The translations under genes and the position numbers were made by a program. Source: Candidatus Desulfovibrio intestinavium (GTDB lineage: Bacteria > Desulfobacterota > Desulfovibrionia > Desulfovibrionales > Desulfovibrionaceae). From it: a stretch of 41,608 nucleotides of DNA. The DNA lies in assembly GCA_019118345.1 (NCBI GenBank), contig DWZD01000016.1, positions 1-41,608 on the forward strand, read 5' to 3'. Shown here piece by piece: positions 17,601-25,267 of the stretch (position 1 is its first letter; every line of letters starts with the position of its first letter). The notes below the pieces were generated by a model that saw only the letters and a list, made by a program, of their open reading frames with translations, was not told the origin of the DNA and made no database searches.

Positions 17601-18626
17601 TCAGATCAGGCTCTCGCGCCCCGGGCGCAGCCCGCTCAGACGCGCCCGCACCACAGCCTCGGACTGATTGGCGTAGCAGTAGAGGCAGCCATGCCGGCAG
17701 GTGGAATATTCGCCAATGTCCCGGCTGGGCAGGCAGCGGCAGGCCGTGCGCTGCGAACTGTCGCGCGGCAGCGGGCCGTCCGGCGTGCCCGGCGTGCCGC
17801 ACGCCCCCGCAAGCGGCAAAAGCGACAATTGCGCCGGCGGAACCGACCCGCACAGGCGCAGCACGTCCGCATCCCGCGGACAGAGCCGCCGCACAAGCTC
17901 GCCGTCCACGCAGGCGTTGTGCGCAATGCCGAAAGCCTCCAGCCCGATGTCCTCGGCGCAGCTGGCCAGCCGCAGAGAGTGGGGCCAGCTGTCGGCCAGC
18001 CGGCGCAGGCCCGCCGCAAGCTGCCCCATTTCCGCCGCATCGGGGGCGCGCAGGCTGGGGTCATGCCGCCGCAGGGCCAGCTGCGTCTTGCGGTACATGT
18101 CCAGAAAGCTGAAAACCAGTTTTTCGGTGTGCGGGGCAAGCCGGCGGCCCAGCGCGTCGATGCGATCCAGCAGGCGCGGCACATCCAGCCCGCCGCCCAG
18201 CAGCAGAGGGTCAAAACGCCAGATGACCCGCTCCGGGCCGTACATGTCCGCCAGTCGGCGGAAGGTCTCGATCCGCTGCGCCAGCGGCGGCACATGGGGT
18301 TCCAGTCCCTCGGCCTCGTAATCATTGAGCGTGAACTGAAAATAGAAGGCGTGGCCCCGGGCGGCGATTTCCCGCAGATGGGGCAAAAAGGGCCGGGGAT
18401 TCTTGCTCCAGAAAACGAATACCCGCGCCGAATCCAGCGCAATGACGCTCACCTGCCGGCTGTTGCAGGGATTGCGCCGCAGGCAGTAGCCGGCCCGCAG
18501 TCGTTCCATGAACCACGCGCCGTGAAAGGCCGGAATGTCTGTGGCCCGGCTGGCCGACACGATGAGCGGGGCAACGGCCTCACGCTCACCGGCGGCAGTA
18601 AGGATTCGCCGTCGCGGGTGCTGCAT
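17601..18626 (-). CDS. DUF1848 family protein with C-terminal Cys cluster
   Basis: A 341-residue protein of the DUF1848 family; function unproven. The family start is clear (IVSASRATDIPAFHGAWFMERL), followed by FWSKNPRPFLPHL, FQFTLNDYEAEGLEP and VIWRFDPLLL, a pattern of strands that suggests a TIM-type barrel. Near the C-terminus the cysteines read C-R-C then C-x3-C-x2-C (STCRHGCLYCYAN), like a radical-SAM iron-sulfur site but placed at the end of the chain rather than the start. I infer an iron-sulfur enzyme. The start ATG 18626 lies inside the 3' end of the upstream orphan gene (overlap about 41 bases); no better start was found. Confidence 0.75.
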   Translation of the reverse strand: MQHPRRRILTAAGEREAVAPLIVSASRATDIPAFHGAWFMERLRAGYCLRRNPCNSRQVSVIALDSARVFVFWSKNPRPFLPHLREIAARGHAFYFQFTLNDYEAEGLEPHVPPLAQRIETFRRLADMYGPERVIWRFDPLLLGGGLDVPRLLDRIDALGRRLAPHTEKLVFSFLDMYRKTQLALRRHDPSLRAPDAAEMGQLAAGLRRLADSWPHSLRLASCAEDIGLEAFGIAHNACVDGELVRRLCPRDADVLRLCGSVPPAQLSLLPLAGACGTPGTPDGPLPRDSSQRTACRCLPSRDIGEYSTCRHGCLYCYANQSEAVVRARLSGLRPGRESLI

Positions 18627-19488
18627 CGATCTTTTCCAGCAAGTAGTAACAATCCCAAAAATATTTGGGTTTTGTCATGGGATATTTGCCCAAGCCTTCG
18701 CCACACTCTTTTTCGCAGGTAAGCCGCTCACAACAGCGTTTGCCCAAATGCGCCACAATCTCGAATGCTTCATTCTGTCCAAAATACGGATTGTAACCCA
18801 GATTCTGAAAAATGGTTTCCCCGCCCAAAGCCACCCTGCTGGCCTGATTGATGCCATAGTCGCGCTCAAGAAAACATCGCAAAACGTCATTGATCTTCCG
18901 GCAATCGCCAAAGCTGGGCGCATCGCCCTTTCGCAACGAAAACACCAGCAAAATTTGCTCTGACGTCACCCGTGACGCCATATCCCACAAGAAGACACTG
19001 TCCAGTTCACTGATGCTCTTGGGAAAAGCGAGGATATTGCAGTTGATCTGCGAGGGCAACTCGGTCAGCTCTTCCACGCTGCAGTTTGGTGTGATGCTTT
19101 GCTCAACATCATCGGCCCAGTTCACCCGATCCAGACCAATATATGTCAGATGTGCAGAAGGCTGCCATTCCCACAATGCCAAGGCGGCTGCTGTCTTGTC
19201 GAGATGAGCGCCAGAGCCGACGGAGAAGAGCGCATACTGTCCGCAATTGTTGTGAAATCGTGAAAAAATCTCCTGATAAACCCGGTAATATTCCGTAAAA
19301 TAGGCCACACCATAGCGCAACAGATAGACGTTGCGCAACAGCCGCCGGGAATAATCCGGGTCGCTCCCATCGGCAAAGGACGTGCCCTGCAAATAGCAAA
19401 GCTCCCTCCCTTTCGCCGCATGCGCTTCAAGTTCTTCACACACCGCCGCGTATTTGCGGGACACAAAATCTTCAAGATACTGCCGCAT
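18586..19488 (-). CDS. Unrecognised AT-richer protein, possible methyltransferase-like fold
   Basis: A 300-residue protein I do not recognise. A motif resembling a Rossmann SAM-binding loop (LFSVGSGAHLDKTAAAL, residues 88-104) is followed by an acidic strand end (TYIGLD, 115-120), as in class I methyltransferases; the rest does not match a family known to me. The C-terminal part has five cysteines in a short span (CCERLTCEKECGEG). The start is ATG 19488, with AAGGAG six bases upstream; the ATG at 19506 contains that site. Base composition is distinctly lower in GC than the neighbours (28 of 60 in the line 18781-18840, against roughly two thirds around it), a sign of recent acquisition. It precedes and overlaps the DUF1848 gene. 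Confidence 0.7.
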   Translation of the reverse strand: MRQYLEDFVSRKYAAVCEELEAHAAKGRELCYLQGTSFADGSDPDYSRRLLRNVYLLRYGVAYFTEYYRVYQEIFSRFHNNCGQYALFSVGSGAHLDKTAAALALWEWQPSAHLTYIGLDRVNWADDVEQSITPNCSVEELTELPSQINCNILAFPKSISELDSVFLWDMASRVTSEQILLVFSLRKGDAPSFGDCRKINDVLRCFLERDYGINQASRVALGGETIFQNLGYNPYFGQNEAFEIVAHLGKRCCERLTCEKECGEGLGKYPMTKPKYFWDCYYLLEKIDAAPATANPYCRR

Positions 19489-19517
19489 GGTGTTCTCCTT
19501 TGCCATACGGTAGCACC

Positions 19518-19547
19518 TTTTTATCGAAAATAAAATATCCTATTCAA
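19518..19547 (-). promoter_or_regulatory. Candidate promoter of the AT-richer orphan gene
   Basis: On the minus strand TTGAAT, 18 bases, TAAAAA. It lies in an A/T-rich stretch right after the SDR stop codon. Many A/T hexamers are possible here, so the exact choice is uncertain. Confidence 0.35.
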
Positions 19548-20250
19548 GATAAAACATGCGGCGGCTCATGCCCCCGTCCACGGTCAGGTTGACGCCGTTG
19601 ACAAAATCATTGGCCGGATCCGCAAGAAAGAGGCAGGCCCGCAGAATATCATCCGGCCGCCCTACCCGGCCCGAGGGATGCTGCTCGTGATCCTCGGGCC
19701 GCAGGCTGGCGTAGTCGCCGGTTTCGATCCAGCCGGGGCTGACGGCATTGACCGTGATGCCGCTGCCGCGCAGCGAGACGCACAGCGAGGCCGTGAGCGC
19801 CGCCAGACCGCCCTTGGACGCGCCGTAGGCCTCCCAGTGCGCCTCGTTCTGCTGCCAGCGCGTGGAGGCAATATTGATGATCCGGCCATACGCCGCGCCC
19901 GCATTGGCCGCGACAAAGGCCCGGCAGCAGAGGAAGGCCCCGCGCAGATTGGTCTGCAGGACATTATCCCATTCCGCCATGCTCACCTCGGACAGCGGCT
20001 TGCAAAAGTGACTGATCGCGCCATTGTTGATCAGCACATGGAGCGGCCCGAAGCGCTCGCGGCAGCGGGCAAGGGCTGCCCGCACCGAGGCCTCATCCCG
20101 CAAGTCCATCCGAACGGGCAGGATCCGCGGATGCGAAAACTCAGCTTCCGTCAGATCGGCGGCCAGCACAGCGTAACCCTGGGCGGCAAAGCCTTCACAC
20201 AGGCAGCGCCCGATGCCTCCGGCTGCACCGCTTATGAGAACGGTCGGCAT
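19540..20250 (-). CDS. Short-chain dehydrogenase/reductase
   Basis: A 236-residue classical SDR, an NAD(P)-dependent oxidoreductase. The cofactor loop GAAGGIGR (residues 8-15), ADLTE after the second strand, NNGA, the serine in IINIAST, and the catalytic YGASK (Tyr142, Lys146) are all present. The acidic residue after strand 2 (Asp) points to NAD(H) preference. TVDGGMS near the end is typical. The start is ATG 20250, with AGGAG about six bases upstream. It follows the glycan genes on the same strand after a 95-base gap, so a role in modifying a sugar is plausible but not shown. Confidence 0.86.
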   Translation of the reverse strand: MPTVLISGAAGGIGRCLCEGFAAQGYAVLAADLTEAEFSHPRILPVRMDLRDEASVRAALARCRERFGPLHVLINNGAISHFCKPLSEVSMAEWDNVLQTNLRGAFLCCRAFVAANAGAAYGRIINIASTRWQQNEAHWEAYGASKGGLAALTASLCVSLRGSGITVNAVSPGWIETGDYASLRPEDHEQHPSGRVGRPDDILRACLFLADPANDFVNGVNLTVDGGMSRRMFYLE

Positions 20251-20345
20251 GGTGACTCCTTTTCGCCCACGGTCATTCCGGCGACGCTGCGCCCGCAGTC
20301 CGCAAGCCGGCAAGCGCCCTCGCCTCCCCGGTAGGCGCAACGGGG

Positions 20346-21389
20346 TCAATGAACGGCATCGACAAAGGCATTGTAGGCGTTTTCAGTATGGCTGAAGGCC
20401 TCGTTGAGCTGTCTGCGCACTTCGGGATGAAAACCCTGGGCCTCGCCGAGGGACACGACGTCAGGGAAGCGGCGGGCCGTGCGCAGAAATTCGCGCCAGA
20501 GGCGTTCGGGTTCGCCGGGCACGGCAAAGGGCAGAAAGGCGGCCTCGTCCAGTATGCCTTCCAATTCCTGCCGCCAGGCCATGATGGTTTTCTTGTCGGC
20601 CTCGCGCTCGCCAAGCAGGGCGCGGGCCTCCTTCATGCGCCGGAAGAGAATGCGTACCGCCAGAATCTGCGAACGCAGGGGATGCCCCTGCAGGGTGACG
20701 GCCTCTGCGGCAATGGCGCCGCTTTCCACCTCGTCGCGCAGCCTGCGCCGGGCGGACTCATAGCGCTGCCACTGTTCGCCGATGGCCTTGAGATAGCGGC
20801 GGCCCAGCTTGCCGTCGTCCACGATGGAATCATCAAGGGCATAGCGCACAAGTTTCTCGTACTGCTCGCGCTCCTCGTCCACGGCGGCATCCATTTCCGT
20901 AAGGGCTTCGCGGATGGCCCGGGCCGAGTCTTTGGGCCATTCGTCAGGCGGCACGAGGGCCTTGCTGCGGGCAAAGCGCGGGGGGCGCTTGACCAGCTTG
21001 GGCAGGGCGGCTTCGCGCATGTAGAAATCCGCGCCGAGGTAGAGCCAGAGGGCATAGCCCGCGTTCTTGGACAATTGCCACTCCATGACCTCGTTGGCAT
21101 AGGCCAGCTGGGCATTGGCCAGATGCCGCGCCGCTTCCGACGCCGGGGCCTCCTCGCGCATTTCCTTGAGGATGGGCGGCAGATAGCTGCGCGCGGGCGG
21201 GGCAGGTGCCGGAAGTTCGGGGGACGCCGCAGGCTGAGCCGCCGTGCGCGCCGGTGCGGACGGCGTTTCCGTGGCGGCGGGCTGGTCGGACTCGTCGCCG
21301 CAGGCGCTCAGAAAAAGGGCAAGGCACAGGCCGCAGGCTGCCGCAAAACGCGGGCCTGAGCGCTCCCAGACGGCAGGCAGCCTAGGCAT
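20346..21389 (-). CDS. Lipoprotein of unknown function (DUF3829-like)
   Basis: A 347-residue predicted lipoprotein. Signal region RFAAACGLCLALFLSACGDE carries the lipobox LSAC. A Pro/Ala-rich linker follows to about residue 75, then an all-helical, Glu/Arg-rich domain to the end (EAARHLANAQLAYANEVMEWQL, ALTEMDAAVDEEREQYEKLVRYAL, LNEAFSHTENAYNAFVDAV). The helical layout with spaced Tyr-Asn ends resembles DUF3829 proteins, but I am not certain. Its start ATG 21389 overlaps the HAD phosphatase stop by eight bases, so translation is coupled. The same frame is open upstream to 22100, but there it only shadows the HAD gene. Confidence 0.72.
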   Translation of the reverse strand: MPRLPAVWERSGPRFAAACGLCLALFLSACGDESDQPAATETPSAPARTAAQPAASPELPAPAPPARSYLPPILKEMREEAPASEAARHLANAQLAYANEVMEWQLSKNAGYALWLYLGADFYMREAALPKLVKRPPRFARSKALVPPDEWPKDSARAIREALTEMDAAVDEEREQYEKLVRYALDDSIVDDGKLGRRYLKAIGEQWQRYESARRRLRDEVESGAIAAEAVTLQGHPLRSQILAVRILFRRMKEARALLGEREADKKTIMAWRQELEGILDEAAFLPFAVPGEPERLWREFLRTARRFPDVVSLGEAQGFHPEVRRQLNEAFSHTENAYNAFVDAVH

Positions 21390-22026
21390 TGTCCACCCGC
21401 TCGCCGATCCAGCCGGAAAGCCCCGCCGCGTCCAGCCCCCACGGGAAGGACGCGCCGCGCCATTCCGGGCCGATGCCGTAGAATTGCGTGCCCACCTCCT
21501 CGGCGGCGTTGCGGTCGGTCGCGGCATCGCCCACCATGAGCACGTCCGCCGGGTCGAGCCGGGCCTCGCGCACGATGCGGGCCAGCAGTTCGGCCTTGGC
21601 GGGCGGCGAACCGTGGATGCCGCGAAAATAGCCGGACAGGCCGCGCTCCTCCAGCACGAGGCGCACTTCCGCATCCGGCGCGCCCGAGCAGACATAGAGA
21701 GGCAGGCGCGCGTGCCAGCGTTCAAGGGTTTCCTCGATGCCGGGGATGAGGGCGCAGCGCCGCACCTCGTCCAGCGCATAGGCGGCAAAACGCTCGCCCC
21801 ACTCGCGCGACTCCTCGGGGCTGATCTCGCGGCCCAGCACTTCGCGGAAGAACCACTCGAACTTCCTGTAGCGGCTGACGCCGCCGTGCAGCGAGTGATA
21901 CATGACAAAGCGGTCGCGCGCCTCCAGGCCGTACGGCTCGGCCAGACGGGCAAAGGCACGGGTCTTGACGGGCACGCTGTCCAGAATGACGCCGTCGCAG
22001 TCAAAAACAATGGCTTGCAGGGGCAT
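21382..22026 (-). CDS. HAD-superfamily phosphatase (phosphoglucomutase-like)
   Basis: A 214-residue HAD hydrolase with an alpha-helical cap, as in beta-phosphoglucomutase and related sugar phosphatases. Motif I is FDCDGVILDS (nucleophile Asp9, Asp11), motif II the Ser/Thr of YVCSGAPD, motif III the Lys in PPAKAELL, and motif IV VLMVGDAATDRNAA. The start ATG 22026 has GGAGA five bases before it. In this cluster it could remove phosphate from a sugar-acid intermediate, the job KdsC does in Kdo synthesis, though KdsC is a cap-less tetrameric HAD and this is not. It overlaps the downstream lipoprotein gene. Confidence 0.85.
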   Translation of the reverse strand: MPLQAIVFDCDGVILDSVPVKTRAFARLAEPYGLEARDRFVMYHSLHGGVSRYRKFEWFFREVLGREISPEESREWGERFAAYALDEVRRCALIPGIEETLERWHARLPLYVCSGAPDAEVRLVLEERGLSGYFRGIHGSPPAKAELLARIVREARLDPADVLMVGDAATDRNAAEEVGTQFYGIGPEWRGASFPWGLDAAGLSGWIGERVDNA

Positions 22027-22116
22027 ATCTTCTCCATGAGCAGGTAGCTTCCCGACCTGTGCGGCAAGGAAGTCCGAGCCGGCAAACGCCGGGAAAACAC
22101 CGCGCAGCGGACGGGG

Positions 22117-22671
22117 CTAGCTCTGGCGGGCCTTCAATTGTTCCGCATCAAGATAGCGAATGAGGCGCGCGGGATTCCCCGCCACCACGGCATTGTCCGG
22201 CACATCCTTCGTCACCACCGACCCCGCGCCGATCACGGCATTTTCCCCGATGGTCACGCCCGGCAGGATGGTCACATTGGCGCCGACCCAGACGTTGCGC
22301 CTGATGCGTACCGGCTTGCAGGTGATAATGGCCCGCTCATACAGGTCATGATTGTTGGTCAGCACCGTACAGTTCAGGGCAATCCGCACATCGTCCTCGA
22401 TGGTCAGTCCCCCGGCGGACATGCAGTGAAAACCGTTCATGATGGTCACATTCCGACCGATGCGCACCGTATTTCCCAGAATGGTGAACACCGGCGGATG
22501 AATGACTGTGCCCTCGCCCAGGGCGTTCAGAAACAGCTCGTCAATGAGCTTCCGGCATTCCGGGCTGGTTGGCAGGGTATGGTTGATTTTGAAGCAAAGC
22601 TCGGCGCAGCGTTGCACCTCGGCCACCCGTTCCGGCGGCATATTGCGCGTATCCAGGCGTATTTCTTCCAT
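22117..22671 (-). CDS. Left-handed beta-helix acetyltransferase (maltose/galactoside acetyltransferase-like)
   Basis: A 184-residue hexapeptide-repeat acyltransferase. After a helical lead (PPERVAEVQRCAELCFKINHT), coils of the [LIV]-G-x4 type run from about residue 65 to 170: ILGNTVRIGRNVTIMNG, LTIEDDVRIALNCTVLTNNHD (catalytic His in NNHD), NVWVGANVTILPGVTIGENAVIGAGSVVTKDVPDNAVVAGNPARLIR. The end motif is the classic acetyl-CoA site of LacA/Maa/NodL enzymes. The start is ATG 22671, preceded by GAGGG. It probably O-acetylates a sugar of the surface glycan made by this cluster. Confidence 0.87.
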   Translation of the reverse strand: MEEIRLDTRNMPPERVAEVQRCAELCFKINHTLPTSPECRKLIDELFLNALGEGTVIHPPVFTILGNTVRIGRNVTIMNGFHCMSAGGLTIEDDVRIALNCTVLTNNHDLYERAIITCKPVRIRRNVWVGANVTILPGVTIGENAVIGAGSVVTKDVPDNAVVAGNPARLIRYLDAEQLKARQS

Positions 22672-22904
22672 GCGTGTTCCCTCACAGGGCGTCCGTACCC
22701 GACGCCCGCGGCAAGCGGCCTGTGCGGAGGAAGGACGATTTCTCCGCCAGCGGGGGCGTGGCCTTCCGCCCACGCACCGCCTTGCCCCGCATGCTTGCGG
22801 CAGGGCAGGCAGGATGTGCGGCAGCCTTCATCCCCAAAAGGGCAGCCCCTGCGTGCAGGGCAGCCCTATCCAATGAAATGGCCTCGCGTTGCGCGTCAAC
22901 GCGC
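22672..22904. other. Gene-free spacer inside the glycan cluster
   Basis: AGGGCAGCCC occurs twice (22839-22848 and 22857-22866). GCGTTG/CAACGC (22886-22891 with 22897-22902) can form a small hairpin just after the upstream acyltransferase stop on the minus strand, without a T tract. Nothing else recognised. Confidence 0.5.
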
Positions 22905-23534
22905 CTAATACATGTCGTCGTCCATTTCGCCGACCTGATTGAGGCACATATCCTTGCCGCGCTTGCCGATGGGCCGGGCGGGAACCCCGGCCACGATGTC
23001 GTACGGCTGCACGTCGCGGGTCACCACCGCGCCCGCGCCCACCACGGCCCCGCGTCCGATGCGGACATTGGGCGTGACCGTGCAGTTGGCGGCAATCCAC
23101 ACGTCATCCTCAATGACGACGACACCCGGCTCATGCCCCTGTTCCATGATGGGGACATCCTGCCGGGTGAAGCAATGGTTGGCCGAACGGATGACCGTGC
23201 CGGGGCCGATGGCCGTCTTGACGCCGATGGAAATGCTCCCGCCGTCGGCGCAGAGGTGCACCCCCGGCGAGAGCGAGACGTGATCCGCCAGCTCGAGCTT
23301 GCCGTTGCCCGCGGTGAGGATGCAGTTGCGGCCCACGCGCACCTGATTGCCGAGGCGCATATTGTGGCAGCCCACCATGCCAATGCCGGTATTGAAGCGC
23401 ACGGAACCGCAACGGGCGAACATCCAGCGCCACATGACCAGACGCACCACCCGCCCCAGGGGCGTGGGTATCCAGCCGAACAGGAATACCCACAGTTCCT
23501 CGAGGGCCAGAAGAAGGCGTTGATGGCCCTTCAT
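22905..23534 (-). CDS. Left-handed beta-helix acyltransferase, second copy
   Basis: A 209-residue acyltransferase of the same superfamily as its neighbour but not a close copy. A hydrophobic N-terminal region (LLLALEELWVFLFGWIP, then RLVMWRWMFARCG) precedes the helix coils (FNTGIGMVGCHNMRLGNQVRVG, LELADHVSLSPGVHLCADGGSISIGVKT). The catalytic-type His is in IRSANHCF, and the end reads IGRGAVVGAGAVVTRDVQPYDIVAGVPARPIG. Such proteins modify sugars in capsule and O-antigen clusters. The ATG 23534 lies one base after the stop of the cytidylyltransferase gene (TAGCATG), so the two are coupled. Confidence 0.86.
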   Translation of the reverse strand: MKGHQRLLLALEELWVFLFGWIPTPLGRVVRLVMWRWMFARCGSVRFNTGIGMVGCHNMRLGNQVRVGRNCILTAGNGKLELADHVSLSPGVHLCADGGSISIGVKTAIGPGTVIRSANHCFTRQDVPIMEQGHEPGVVVIEDDVWIAANCTVTPNVRIGRGAVVGAGAVVTRDVQPYDIVAGVPARPIGKRGKDMCLNQVGEMDDDMY

Positions 23535-23535
23535 G

Positions 23536-24306
23536 CTATTTGCCGTATTCCCGCATGAGGGTGTCATTTTCCATGAGGCGGCTGACGCGGGCCAGATCCT
23601 CGGGCGTATCCACGCTGAAGGTGCGCTTGTCGGTAGGCACCATGCGCACCTTTTCGCCGTGCTCGAGGATGCGCATCATGTCCACGGACTCATAAATTTC
23701 CAGCGGCATTTCCTCCATTTCATTGAAGCGGATGAGGTAGTCGCGCCGGAAGGGAATGATGCAGACCTGCTTGCGCATGGGCACGACATCCGCGCCCTTC
23801 TTGCGGGAGGGGATAGGCTCGCGGGAGAAGTAGAGGGCATCGTTGTTGCGATCCACCACGACTTTCACTTCATTGGGATCCTCAAATTCCTCGATGGTCT
23901 CCATGTCGGCCATGAGGTTGACCACGTTGATGGAGGGATCCTCCAGCATGGGTTGCACGGCGGCATCGATCATGTCCGGGGTGATCATGGGTTCATCGCC
24001 CTGCACCATGACGACAATATCCACCTTCTTGCCGGTCTGGGCCTCGATTTTCAGCAGGGCCTCGGCGGTTCGCGTGGAGCAGCGCACATGATGATCGCCG
24101 GTCATCACGCATTTGAGACCGGCATCGCGGCAGTAGTTTTCAATGATTTCGTCGCAGGTGGCCACATAGGTATCGGAAAGGATGGCGCTTTTGGCCGTGC
24201 GGAAGGCCACATGGCCCACCATGGGCGTGCCGTGGATGAGGGCCAGCGGTTTGCCGGGATAGCGACTCGACCCCATACGGGCGGGAATGATGGCAATGAT
24301 GTTCAT
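23536..24306 (-). CDS. CMP-sugar synthetase related to KdsB, with altered sugar-site motif
   Basis: A 256-residue cytidylyltransferase that should activate a ulosonic acid with CTP. Family marks are strong: IIPARMGSSRYPGKPLALIHGTPMV (7-30), YVATCDE, VQGDEPMITP (101-110), ALYFSREPIP and the end motif SVDTPEDLARV. In true KdsB the stretch after MT-x2-(D)H reads S-G-T-(D/E)-R; here positions 73-79 read HVRCSTR, and the later L-E-Q-L-R stretch reads V-D-M-M-R. These are sites that contact the sugar, so a substrate other than Kdo is likely. The start ATG 24306 has AAAGGAG. It sits between the epimerase and acyltransferase genes with short gaps. Confidence 0.85.
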   Translation of the reverse strand: MNIIAIIPARMGSSRYPGKPLALIHGTPMVGHVAFRTAKSAILSDTYVATCDEIIENYCRDAGLKCVMTGDHHVRCSTRTAEALLKIEAQTGKKVDIVVMVQGDEPMITPDMIDAAVQPMLEDPSINVVNLMADMETIEEFEDPNEVKVVVDRNNDALYFSREPIPSRKKGADVVPMRKQVCIIPFRRDYLIRFNEMEEMPLEIYESVDMMRILEHGEKVRMVPTDKRTFSVDTPEDLARVSRLMENDTLMREYGK

Positions 24307-24330
24307 TTCAGCTCCTTTGCCCGAGGCGGG

Positions 24331-25245
24331 CTAATCGTCCGTGGCGACCAGATAGCCGCCTTCGCTTTGCAGTTCGGGATGGGCATCCCTGTGCACGGCC
24401 TCCATGACCCGCAAAATGCCCTGCCCCAGATCCACGGTGAGCGGCGGCACGAGCTTGCGTCCCACCTTGGGCATGAAGGCATAGGGGGTTATCTGGTAGT
24501 GGCCGCTGTTGGGATCGTTCTGGTAGTTGATGGTCAGCTCCCTGCCCAGCATTTCGCCGATCATCTTGAAGAGATCGCCCACCCGCATGGGCTGGTTGCC
24601 GGAAATGATGATGTTCTGATTGGCGAATTCCGGCTCCAGCACCATGACCGTGGCCGTGGAGGCGTCGTCCACATGGACGTATTCGCGCAGGGCCGTGGGC
24701 GCGCCGTAATAGGTGATGCTGCCCGTGCTCAGGGCCTGCTGCACAAAGCGGTGAATGGCGTTGCGGGCGTCGGCGCGCGGCCCGTACAGGGAACCGTAGC
24801 GCAGGATCGTGTAGGGCAGGCCGTGCATGGCCTGATAGTTTTCAATATAGATTTCGCAGGCCTGCTTGCTGCAGCGGTAGAAGCCCCCCGACTTGCCGTA
24901 GACATAGAGCGAACTGGCAAAGACATAGCGTTTGACGTCCGCCTTGCGGCAGGCCTCCAGCGCCATGACGTTGCCCAGCACGTTGAGGCGCGCCGTATCC
25001 ACGGGGCGGTTGTTGGCCTCGCCGATGTCCGCAATGCCCGCATAATTGAACACCACGTCCGCGCCGGCCACGGCCTCGCCCACCAGCGCCTCGTCAAGAA
25101 TGCTGCCCGTGAGCATGCGCTGATCGGGCCGCAGCCACGGCGAGGGCTGCACGTCCACGATGGTGACGGCGTGCCCGGCCTCGGACAATTTGTCGCAGAT
25201 ATGCGATCCCAGAAAACCGGAACCGCCAAAAACGGTGATTTTCAT
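24331..25245 (-). CDS. NAD-dependent sugar epimerase/dehydratase
   Basis: A 304-residue extended SDR acting on a nucleotide sugar or related sugar. The cofactor loop is GGSGFLGSH (7-15), with VDVQPS after strand 2. The catalytic set is in SSLYVYGKSGGFYRCSKQA (Ser, Tyr123, Lys127). RYGSLYGPRADARNAI and the substrate region YVHVDDAS are typical of UDP-galactose-epimerase-like enzymes. The C-terminus has an unusual tail (PELQSEGGYLVATDD). The start is ATG 25245, 22 bases after the aldolase stop. Part of the aldolase-epimerase-cytidylyltransferase run; its exact substrate is unknown. Confidence 0.86.
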   Translation of the reverse strand: MKITVFGGSGFLGSHICDKLSEAGHAVTIVDVQPSPWLRPDQRMLTGSILDEALVGEAVAGADVVFNYAGIADIGEANNRPVDTARLNVLGNVMALEACRKADVKRYVFASSLYVYGKSGGFYRCSKQACEIYIENYQAMHGLPYTILRYGSLYGPRADARNAIHRFVQQALSTGSITYYGAPTALREYVHVDDASTATVMVLEPEFANQNIIISGNQPMRVGDLFKMIGEMLGRELTINYQNDPNSGHYQITPYAFMPKVGRKLVPPLTVDLGQGILRVMEAVHRDAHPELQSEGGYLVATDD

Positions 25246-25267
25246 ACGCTGTTCCCCCGGATGGCCC

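Noticed and set aside
20346..22100. A 584-codon open frame on the minus strand.
   Set aside because: Only the part from 21389 is a gene (lipoprotein); the upstream part is the HAD gene read in a wrong frame, rich in Arg, Ser and Pro.
22839..22866. Two 10-base direct repeats AGGGCAGCCC, considered as the start of a CRISPR or iteron array.
   Set aside because: Only two copies, too short, and separated by 8 bases.
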